Positions 1 to 5,246 of a stretch of DNA of 6,767 bases are shown piece after piece. The stretch comes from Nitrospirota bacterium (GTDB taxonomy: Bacteria; Nitrospirota; Thermodesulfovibrionia; Thermodesulfovibrionales; Magnetobacteriaceae). The notes below the pieces were generated by a model, which did not search any database, had not been told where the DNA came from, and saw only the letters and a program-made list of their open reading frames with translations. Position 1 is the first letter of the stretch. The number at the start of each line of letters is the position of its first letter. Where the stretch lies: assembly GCA_015233265.1 (NCBI GenBank), contig JADFXZ010000118.1:1-6767 (forward strand), given 5' to 3'. Made by a program: the position numbers and the translations under genes.

Positions 1-16
1 ATGAGATATAAAGGAG

Positions 17-43
17 CATCCTTCGACAAGCTCAGGATGATTC
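17..43 (-). repeat. 27-bp dispersed repeat, copy 1 (inverted)
   Basis: Read on the minus strand, this 27-bp unit begins GAATCATCCTGAGC and ends TGTCGAAGGATG. It matches the plus-strand copy at 2442-2468 at 26 of 27 positions (T against C at unit position 15). The ends CATCCT and AGGATG are complementary, so each copy could fold into a hairpin with a 6-7 bp stem and an 11-nt loop. From general knowledge, units of this type are common intergenic repeats in many bacterial genomes. The sequence gives no function; a REP-like or transposon-derived origin is an inference. Confidence 0.75.
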
Positions 44-129
44 AAATATTCTTACTTATATAGAACACGTTAGATATTATTTCAAATGCGATTGCCCTGC
101 GCGAGTGTTGGGTTTCCCCCATAAACTTG

Positions 130-138
130 TGTTATAAT
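130..138 (+). promoter_or_regulatory. Extended -10 promoter of the MNT remnant
   Basis: TGTTATAAT fits the extended -10 consensus TGnTATAAT exactly. There is no good -35 box at the usual distance (TTGGGT at 108-113 would leave 19 nt), which is normal for extended -10 promoters. Transcription should start about 7 nt downstream, at or next to the ATG at 145. The original gene may therefore have been read from a leaderless mRNA, consistent with the absence of a Shine-Dalgarno sequence. Predicted only from the motif. Confidence 0.55.
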
Positions 139-144
139 TATAAA

Positions 145-456
145 ATGGAACGTAACAAAGCCATACGCCGATTGAAACAGCACGAAGCTGACCTTAAGCA
201 GCTTGGCGTTGAACATCTTTATGTTGAACATCTTTATTATGTTTGGTTCGACCGCACATGACGAGGCTCGTGAGGATTCTGATGTTGATTCTGTTTTTCG
301 ATCACCCTGAAGCCTCTATAGGGCTTTTTAAGTTGATGGACATTTAAGGATGCCGCCGCTGCAATCCTTCAGTGCAAAACTGACATCATGACAAGGCGCA
401 GCATGCACCATATTTTGCGGGAGCAGATCGAGAAGTCGGCAATGCAAGCGTTCTAA
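145..456 (+). pseudogene. Decayed MntA-type minimal nucleotidyltransferase
   Basis: The protein is visible only by stitching frames. It runs from ATG 145 (MERNKAIRRLKQHEADLKQL) to about 237, shifts by one base near 238, again near 290 and again near 345, then reads to the TAA at 454-456. The middle gives GSTAHDEAREDSDVD, a perfect GS-X10-DXD nucleotidyltransferase motif. The last part gives CKTDIMTRRSMHHILREQ, where the Asp is probably the third metal ligand. The stitched length is about 103 residues, normal for MNT proteins. In HEPN/MNT (HepT/MntA) toxin-antitoxin pairs such proteins neutralise the HEPN RNase toxin by adding AMP. Here the uninterrupted reading stops at the TGA at 259-261, before the active site, so the gene should be dead. 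All three shifts look like single extra T residues, and together they return to the original frame. A 15-bp tandem duplication lies at 208-237. The family call is confident; the antitoxin role is inferred from the family. Confidence 0.85.
208..237 (+). repeat. Perfect 15-bp tandem duplication
   Basis: GTTGAACATCTTTAT occurs twice back to back (208-222 and 223-237), duplicating the residues VEHLY in frame just before the nucleotidyltransferase GS motif. MNT proteins normally have one such strand before the (M/F)GS motif, so this looks like a secondary duplication in a gene already decaying. Confidence 0.85.
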
Positions 457-589
457 TGACTAACTCTTCAATCGTCCCGCGCCTAAGTGTACTGCCATTG
501 TCAAGACTATCTTATTCCCCAAGCTCCGATTTAATACTTGGGATGTGTTACTAAATTACCATATAAGCTAACTATTTTAAACCGCACTG
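457..589. other. Intergenic stretch between MNT remnant and DUF262 gene
   Basis: In MntA/HepT operons a HEPN gene normally sits next to the MNT gene. Nothing here encodes the HEPN RX4-6H motif. The only open frame is 32 codons from the ATG at 456, with no family signature. An imperfect hairpin, CCCAAG (518-523) and CTTGGG (537-542) with a 13-nt loop, has no T run after it, so it is not a convincing intrinsic terminator. Confidence 0.5.
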
Positions 590-598
590 TGATATAAT
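590..598 (+). promoter_or_regulatory. Extended -10 promoter of the DUF262 gene
   Basis: TGATATAAT fits the extended -10 consensus TGnTATAAT. No clear -35 hexamer lies 16-18 nt upstream. Start of transcription is expected around 604-606, giving a leader of about 46-48 nt that contains the inverted repeats at 604-640 and the ribosome binding site at 639-644. The promoter has the same architecture as the one before the MNT remnant. Confidence 0.6.
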
Positions 599-603
599 GA
601 GGT

Positions 604-640
604 TATGTACATTACATACTTACCCCAAAAAGGTATGTAA
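604..640 (+). promoter_or_regulatory. Overlapping inverted repeats at the DUF262 transcript start
   Basis: Three copies of one half-site are visible: TATGTA (604-609), TTACATAC (612-619, opposite orientation) and GTATGTAA (633-640). The first two form a 6-bp palindrome around a 3-nt spacer. The second and third form a perfect 8-bp inverted repeat around a 13-nt spacer. The array begins at the predicted transcription start and ends inside the ribosome binding site. It could be an operator for a repressor, or, in RNA, two mutually exclusive hairpins. The repeats are seen directly; the regulatory role is an inference. Confidence 0.45.
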
Positions 641-644
641 GGAG
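639..644 (+). promoter_or_regulatory. Ribosome binding site of the DUF262 gene
   Basis: AAGGAG stands 7 nt before the ATG at 652, an ideal spacing that fixes this start. Its first two bases belong to the right arm of the 8-bp inverted repeat, so folding of the leader would partly cover the site. Confidence 0.8.
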
Positions 645-651
645 AGAAACA

Positions 652-2187
652 ATGGCACATCGTGTAAATTTAGATGCTATGATCGTTAGGGAAGATTTTG
701 GGATTCAGGATGATCAGGAGTTTGACCTGGACCTCTTTACTAATTTTCCTATTTCCAATCTTTCTCTTGATTCACCGATTTTGAAACTTTTACGGAAACC
801 AGATTTTCAGCGTGAAACTCATCAATGGACGCCAGTACAGATTGCAACCTTTATTGCGAGTTTTTTAGATAATGAGGTAATTCCTTCTCTCATTTTGTGG
901 AACTCTCCAAGCTTCATTTTTGTCATTGATGGTGGACACCGGCTCAGTGCGCTCAGGGCATGGATGGAAGATGATTATGGTGACGGACAAATCTCTAACG
1001 CGTTCTATGAGCGGCATATTTCAGACAATCAGAAACAAATTGCTGGAAAGACGAGGAAAATTATCGAAAAACAAATTGGTAGATTTTCCACCTTGAAAGG
1101 ACTTGTTGATAGTAAGGGTGCAACTGCTCAGGAAAGAAGGGCAAAACGACTGTTTACACGCGGCCTTCAGGTTCAGTGGGTTCAGGGTACTGCCTCAGTT
1201 GCTGAATCTTCATTTTATAAAATCAATTCGCAGGGAACTCCACTCGATGAGATAGAGGAGTTACTTATCAGAAATCGAAAAAAGCCGATTGCTATAGGAG
1301 CCAGAGCGATTCTTCGCTCTGGCACGGGCAATAAATACTGGTCGGAATTTGATGACTCTCATCAAATGAAGATAAAGGAACTGTCTCGCACACTTTATGA
1401 ACTTCTCTTTGAACCGGAGATGGATATACCAGTCAAAACATTAGAGCTTCCTTTTGGAGGTATAGTATCGCCTCTTGACGCTCTCTCGGTATTGGTAGAG
1501 CTTTTGACGATTACTAGTGCACAGTATAAAACAGAAAATGGTAAGACAAAGTCAAAAAATATAAGTGATTATGACGATGACGACAGCGGCAAAGACACCA
1601 TAGATGTTTTGAATAGGTGTATAAATGTCCTTAATAGGGTTACAGGAAATTATGCTGGCAGCCTTGGGCTTCATCCGGCTGTTTATTTCTATAACGAAAG
1701 AGGAAAACACAGCCGCATTATGTTTCTCGCTATTGTGACTCTCGTAACTAATAAACTGAAAAATAACGATGATTTATTTTTCAGAAAATTCTCTACGGCG
1801 CGAAAGAAATTGGAAGAATTCCTTATTGTTCATAAATCTCTGATTAGCACTTCTCTACAGAATATGAGTAATGGACAGCGAGTGCAAAACATGATAAATC
1901 TTTTCGAGTTTCTGATAATGAAATTTTCTTCCGAACAAAATGTTACTATAGAAGAAGCAATGAGCAGCATGGGGTTGCAAGGGCGCATCCTTGATTTGGC
2001 ATCTGATAGTAAGCCCGTTAAGTTTTCCGATGATGTAAAATCTATGGCATTCATAGAAGAGGCACTTGTGAAAACGCTTACTTGTGCAGTGTGTGGGGGA
2101 ATTTTAGACCCGAAGAAGTCTTCTCTTACGATCACAAAATTCGTGTTAGAGAAGGAGGAACCGGCACAAAAGAAAACGTACAACTAG
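652..2187 (+). CDS. DUF262 (ParB-like) protein, HNH domain cut off by a frameshift
   Basis: The 511-residue product has an N-terminal DUF262 domain. DFQRETHQW (residues 51-59) and VIDGGHRLSAL (91-101) match the DUF262 signatures QRxxxW and DGQQR, the latter in the variant form DGGHR. DUF262 is a ParB/sulfiredoxin-like nucleotide-hydrolysing fold best known from the GmrS half of the GmrSD type IV restriction enzyme. The middle (about 110-440) is mostly helical with an acidic patch at 307-315 and has no family I can name. Near the C terminus CAVCGG (478-483) begins a zinc-binding HNH nuclease domain, but from about residue 492 the frame gives unrelated residues and stops at 2187. The true continuation lies in the -1 frame to 2222 (listed separately). 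As written, the protein lacks all catalytic HNH residues. The gene stands alone behind its own promoter and is visibly AT-richer than secDF-recJ. An anti-phage role is plausible from the domains but not shown. Confidence 0.82.
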   Translation: MAHRVNLDAMIVREDFGIQDDQEFDLDLFTNFPISNLSLDSPILKLLRKPDFQRETHQWTPVQIATFIASFLDNEVIPSLILWNSPSFIFVIDGGHRLSALRAWMEDDYGDGQISNAFYERHISDNQKQIAGKTRKIIEKQIGRFSTLKGLVDSKGATAQERRAKRLFTRGLQVQWVQGTASVAESSFYKINSQGTPLDEIEELLIRNRKKPIAIGARAILRSGTGNKYWSEFDDSHQMKIKELSRTLYELLFEPEMDIPVKTLELPFGGIVSPLDALSVLVELLTITSAQYKTENGKTKSKNISDYDDDDSGKDTIDVLNRCINVLNRVTGNYAGSLGLHPAVYFYNERGKHSRIMFLAIVTLVTNKLKNNDDLFFRKFSTARKKLEEFLIVHKSLISTSLQNMSNGQRVQNMINLFEFLIMKFSSEQNVTIEEAMSSMGLQGRILDLASDSKPVKFSDDVKSMAFIEEALVKTLTCAVCGGILDPKKSSLTITKFVLEKEEPAQKKTYN

Positions 2188-2222
2188 CTCATCCATATTG
2201 CAATACGGGACTGAAGAATTAA
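2124..2222 (+). pseudogene. Out-of-frame HNH nuclease end of the DUF262 gene
   Basis: Reading in the -1 frame from 2124 gives SYDHKIRVREGGTG, then NVQLAHPYCNTGLKN, and a TAA at 2220-2222. Joined to CAVCGGILDPKKSS of the upstream frame, this is a complete CxxC-type HNH domain: zinc Cys pair at 2083-2094, Asp-His at 2130-2135, Asn at 2175-2177, and His-Pro-Tyr-Cys at 2190-2201. The joined protein would have 523 residues. The spacing is exactly right if one base has been lost in TCTTCTCTT (about 2119-2127), or if a ribosome slips back by one there. No standard slippery heptamer is visible, so a loss-of-function mutation or a sequencing/assembly error is more likely than programmed frameshifting. 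Confidence 0.85.
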
Positions 2223-2261
2223 ATTTGAAATCCAAAGAGCTATATAGTGATATAGAGGCAG

Positions 2262-2289
2262 AAAAAGCCGCGATAAAACAAACCGGCTT
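2262..2289 (-). terminator. Possible intrinsic terminator of the secD-secF-recJ operon
   Basis: On the minus strand AAGCCG (2289-2284) and CGGCTT (2270-2265) can pair around a 13-nt loop and run into a short U tract (TTTTT including the last two stem bases). It lies about 280 nt downstream of the recJ stop. The stem is only 6 bp and the tail is short, so this is a weak candidate. The same hairpin on the plus strand has no T run, so it would not serve the DUF262 gene. Confidence 0.35.
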
Positions 2290-2441
2290 ATGTTAGGAAA
2301 ATAGGTAAAATGTATCATTCTGTCCAAAATTCCCACGATTAATGCCCATTGACCCGCTTAGTTTTTGATGGTGGGCAAGGCCAACATCAGACAAAACGAT
2401 GAGACATGCTTGATATGCCTGAATTAGAGCGTCAACGGCAG

Positions 2442-2468
2442 GAATCATCCTGAGCCTGTCGAAGGATG
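2442..2468 (+). repeat. 27-bp dispersed repeat, copy 2
   Basis: Partner of the copy at 17-43, in the opposite orientation and identical at 26 of 27 positions. TCATCCT and AGGATGA (2445-2469 with the following base) can form a 7-bp stem around an 11-nt loop. It lies about 100 nt beyond the recJ stop, so a recJ transcript that continues this far would carry the hairpin in its 3' tail. Confidence 0.75.
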
Positions 2469-2518
2469 ACGGCAAATGTCACGGTTGTTTTACTACAGGC
2501 CATCAGCGGCGCAACATT

Positions 2519-2547
2519 CATATTCACATCTGCATATTTCACATCTG
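2519..2547. repeat. Imperfect 14/15-bp tandem repeat
   Basis: CATATTCACATCTG (2519-2532) is followed directly by CATATTTCACATCTG (2533-2547), differing by one extra T. It lies 22 nt beyond the recJ stop codon. No function is suggested by the sequence. Confidence 0.7.
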
Positions 2548-2569
2548 AGCATTAAACAGGGCACAGGTA

Positions 2570-4279
2570 CTATTCGCTGAGTCTGAGCGCCTTTATGTTT
2601 AGTTGAACGCTGCGGTTGCCGTTCCATTCGTTTATGACGGGGGTAAAGGCCGCATCGATAGATTCTGAGCCATCGATATCGTTTATCAGCCCACCCATGT
2701 CGTAGCCGATTGCATCGATGATAAAGCCGTTGTGGCCAAGTTTCAGCTTCAGGTGATTCCTGCCTACGACACGCGGCTTTATGGCCAACAGGCCGCGTGC
2801 CCCAAATATTGGATCTGGATTCCCATAACCATACGGGGCGAGCCGCGCTAAGTCAGACATCAATTTCATATTCATATCTTTTATATAACAGCCGACATCT
2901 ATTGTAAGCGTCTCCCCTGAGTCAGCCTTCCCGCACTGGGCCTCAACGGAGGCATTGACCGCCTCTTCAAAAACGGGTATGTCCGCTGCCTTTAACTTCA
3001 CTCCAGCGGCCTGCTTGTGTCCTCCAAACTGCATGATGTGCTGCGAACACGCAGCAATGGCCTTGCATATATCCACGGTCGGAATACTCCTTGCCGACCC
3101 CCTTGCAACACCATTCTTTATAGAAAACACTATGCTTGGCAGGTTAAACCTATCCACGAGCTTTGAGGCAACTATGCCGATTACCCCTTCGTGCCAGTGA
3201 GCATCTGCCGCTACGATAACGCGGCCTGGAGGTTTCCCTGCCTCTAATTTCGATAGCGCACTTTTGAAGACCTCTTCCTCTATTTTTTGTCTTTCCTGAT
3301 TCAATCTTGTAAGAGTTTCAGCCAGTGTTTGAGCCTCAGCGTGGTCATCAGTCAACAGGAGGCGCACTACAATAGATGCGTCGTCCATTCTGCCAGCGGC
3401 GTTGATTTTGGGTATCAGCATGTAGGAAAGCATATCCGGCTCAAGCGTCCGCCCATTAATGCCGGAACACTTAATCAGCGCCCTGAGGCCCTGCCTTTCT
3501 GTGTCTTTGAGCACCTTTAGGCCGTCCTTCACTATTAACCGGTTTTCACCCATGAGCGGGGCTACGTCGGCTATCGTGCCAATGGCTGCTATGTCCAACA
3601 AGGCTTTGTCCATACCGCCCTGCAGCGCACAGCTTAACATCAGGGAGATTCCCGCCCCGGTTAGATTCGGATACGGTGAGGCTGCTATGTCAATCTTAGG
3701 ATTTATTATGCTGATGGCACGGGGCAGCTGATTTGCTGCACTTTCGGAATTTGGCTCGACATATGGCTCGTGATGGTCGGTGATTATCACGCCAATGCCG
3801 CACTGACGCGCCGCCTCAACTGCCTCAAAAGAGCTTATCCCACAGTCAACAGTTACAATCAGCCCTGCGCCAAGCTCCCTGGCCCGCTGCACCGCGTGCA
3901 TGTGAAAGCCATAACCGTGCTTAAACCTGCTTGGTATAAAGAACTCGACACAAGCACCCATGCTGCGAAGTGTCTGAGTTAAGATTGCTGCCGCCGTTGT
4001 GCCGTCCGCGTCGTAGTCGCCGCAGATAAGTATCTTTTTAGATTTTGAGACAGCCCCACGAATTTCACTAAGCGCCGTCTCCATGCCAGGAAGACACATC
4101 GGGTCGCCAATGGATTCTATCGTGGAAAGCAAAAAGTCCCTTGCCGCATCCGGTGTCCTGATATCTCGGTTGACCAACACCTGGGCTGCCAACACGGAGA
4201 TATCAAGCTCCCTGGACAAGTACTCTAAGTAATCCGTATTTGTCTTTTTCAGCAGCCATTGCTTTTGCGTCACAGGCAT
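2570..4279 (-). CDS. recJ: Single-stranded-DNA-specific exonuclease RecJ
   Basis: RecJ degrades single-stranded DNA 5' to 3' in the cytoplasm, acting in RecF-pathway recombination, mismatch repair and base excision repair. The 569 residues are close to the E. coli length (577) and every expected block is present. DHH domain: GDYDADG (87-93), VDCG (144-147), TDHHEP (167-172) and AAIGTIADVAPL (231-242), which supply the two-metal site. DHHA1 domain: HWHEGVIGIVA (361-371), GSARS (394-398) and FGGHKQAAG (418-426). C-terminal OB fold: PYGYGNPDPIF (482-492), then NEWNGNRSVQL (550-560). No frameshift or missing key residue is seen, so the enzyme should be active. The ATG lies 4 nt after the secF stop and has no Shine-Dalgarno sequence in front of it, so translation probably depends on ribosomes finishing secF. 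RecJ is the last gene of the operon in this window. Its base composition is GC-richer than the accessory genes to the left. Confidence 0.97.
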   Translation of the reverse strand: MPVTQKQWLLKKTNTDYLEYLSRELDISVLAAQVLVNRDIRTPDAARDFLLSTIESIGDPMCLPGMETALSEIRGAVSKSKKILICGDYDADGTTAAAILTQTLRSMGACVEFFIPSRFKHGYGFHMHAVQRARELGAGLIVTVDCGISSFEAVEAARQCGIGVIITDHHEPYVEPNSESAANQLPRAISIINPKIDIAASPYPNLTGAGISLMLSCALQGGMDKALLDIAAIGTIADVAPLMGENRLIVKDGLKVLKDTERQGLRALIKCSGINGRTLEPDMLSYMLIPKINAAGRMDDASIVVRLLLTDDHAEAQTLAETLTRLNQERQKIEEEVFKSALSKLEAGKPPGRVIVAADAHWHEGVIGIVASKLVDRFNLPSIVFSIKNGVARGSARSIPTVDICKAIAACSQHIMQFGGHKQAAGVKLKAADIPVFEEAVNASVEAQCGKADSGETLTIDVGCYIKDMNMKLMSDLARLAPYGYGNPDPIFGARGLLAIKPRVVGRNHLKLKLGHNGFIIDAIGYDMGGLINDIDGSESIDAAFTPVINEWNGNRSVQLNIKALRLSE

Positions 4280-4283
4280 AGCA

Positions 4284-5246
4284 TCACTGTTTTTTTATCA
4301 ACGGCTTATTCCCCGACCACAGCAACACTACCGGAGAGGCTACGAATATAGACGAATACGTGCCCACTAATACACCCAGTATCATCGCAAGGGCAAAGTC
4401 ATGCAACACCTCGCCGCCAAATATAAACAGCGCTACCGAGGCCAGAAGCACCGTCAATGACGTAATCAATGTCCTTGAGAGCACCTCGTTTATACTCCTG
4501 TTTATGAGGCTGTCGATGGATTCCTTCAGCAGCACCCTCATGTTTTCCCTGATTCTGTCAAATACGACAACAGTATCCGTCAGCGAATAACCGGCGATGG
4601 TCAAAAGGGCTGTCAGAAGTATGAGATTTATCTCAAGCCCGGTCATGTAGAAAAACCCCAGCACGGCAAGCACATCGTGAAACGTCGCAACCGTAGCCCC
4701 CAAACTGAAACTGAACTGAAAGCGCCATCCCACATAGATGAGAATCCCAATAGTGGAGGCAATCACCGCCCACAGGGCATCGACCCGCAGCCTTTTGCCA
4801 ACCTTCGGCCCAATCTCTGAGATTGAATCCACGGTTATCTTGTTATCATTAAATCCCTTCGTAAGGGCCTCAATGACCTTATCCGATAGACCCTTCTCTA
4901 CCGCAGAGGGAGCCCCGTCCGATGAGGGGCTTTGTGAAGACGCCGTATGCTGCCCCGCCTTTTTTAATACGATCATTACTTTTTTTGCCGACGGGAAGTC
5001 CTGAAGATCTGCCCCCTTGATGCCGTTTGTCTCCAGGGCCGCCCTGACCTGGTGGAGCGTCACAGACTTTTCGAACTTGACCTGAACCGCCGTGCCGCCA
5101 GCAAAATCTATCCCCAGATTTGCCGTCCCGCGCGCTATTGCCACAATGGCCAGGATGCCGACTAGTGACAACACCCCTGAGAGCGCAAAGGCTATATAGC
5201 GCTTCTTCATAAAATCTATATTGGTTTTCTTAATAATTTCAATCAT
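4284..5246 (-). CDS. secF: Protein translocase subunit SecF
   Basis: SecF pairs with SecD in the inner membrane and uses the proton gradient to help pull secreted proteins through SecYEG. The 320 residues show the standard plan: TM1 at about 17-37, an external P1-like domain opening with LGIDFAGGT (44-52), then five membrane segments at about 157-176, 181-201, 206-228, 258-277 and 283-308. The SecF signature GYSLTDTVVVFDRIREN is at 219-235, and SEIGPKVGKRLR (143-154) precedes TM2. A Ser/Ala/Pro-rich loop at about 98-116 looks like a small lineage-specific insertion in the P1 domain. The start codon overlaps the secD stop as ATGA (5246-5243), and a stop in the same frame just upstream excludes a longer protein. 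The stop is 4 nt before recJ. Confidence 0.97.
   Translation of the reverse strand: MIEIIKKTNIDFMKKRYIAFALSGVLSLVGILAIVAIARGTANLGIDFAGGTAVQVKFEKSVTLHQVRAALETNGIKGADLQDFPSAKKVMIVLKKAGQHTASSQSPSSDGAPSAVEKGLSDKVIEALTKGFNDNKITVDSISEIGPKVGKRLRVDALWAVIASTIGILIYVGWRFQFSFSLGATVATFHDVLAVLGFFYMTGLEINLILLTALLTIAGYSLTDTVVVFDRIRENMRVLLKESIDSLINRSINEVLSRTLITSLTVLLASVALFIFGGEVLHDFALAMILGVLVGTYSSIFVASPVVLLWSGNKPLIKKQ

Larger units (their letters stand above)
2223..2569. other. Non-coding stretch between two convergent gene ends
   Basis: These 347 nt separate the plus-strand DUF262 gene from the minus-strand end of recJ. They hold a terminator-like hairpin (2262-2289), the second copy of the 27-bp repeat (2442-2468) and a short imperfect tandem repeat (2519-2547). 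A 60-codon minus-strand frame (2293-2475) starts with TTG and reads through the repeat, giving PSSFDRLRM, so its start is an artefact of the repeat. Its remaining residues resemble no family I recognise. I see no RNA gene. Confidence 0.6.

Noticed and set aside
518..542. Hairpin CCCAAG/CTTGGG as a terminator of the MNT gene
   Set aside because: The stem is only 6 bp and no T run follows on either strand, so I do not call it a terminator.
456..554. 32-codon plus-strand frame whose ATG overlaps the MNT stop (TAATG)
   Set aside because: The overlap looks like an operon partner start, but the protein is short, Ser/Leu-rich and without HEPN or other signatures, and no ribosome binding site precedes it.
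1830..2183. 117-codon minus-strand frame opposite the DUF262 gene
   Set aside because: It is antisense to the DUF262 C-terminal region and has no recognisable domain or start signal; explained as a shadow.
2293..2475. Minus-strand 60-codon open frame beginning with TTG
   Set aside because: Its first residues (PSSFDRLRM) are just the translation of the 27-bp repeat, there is no ribosome binding site, and the rest resembles no protein family I know. At most it is a scrap of a lost gene.
4284..4296. A7 run near the end of secF as a programmed frameshift into recJ
   Set aside because: A -1 slip at A AAA AAA leads to a stop within eight codons and not into the recJ frame, so no SecF-RecJ fusion is made; recJ has its own ATG.
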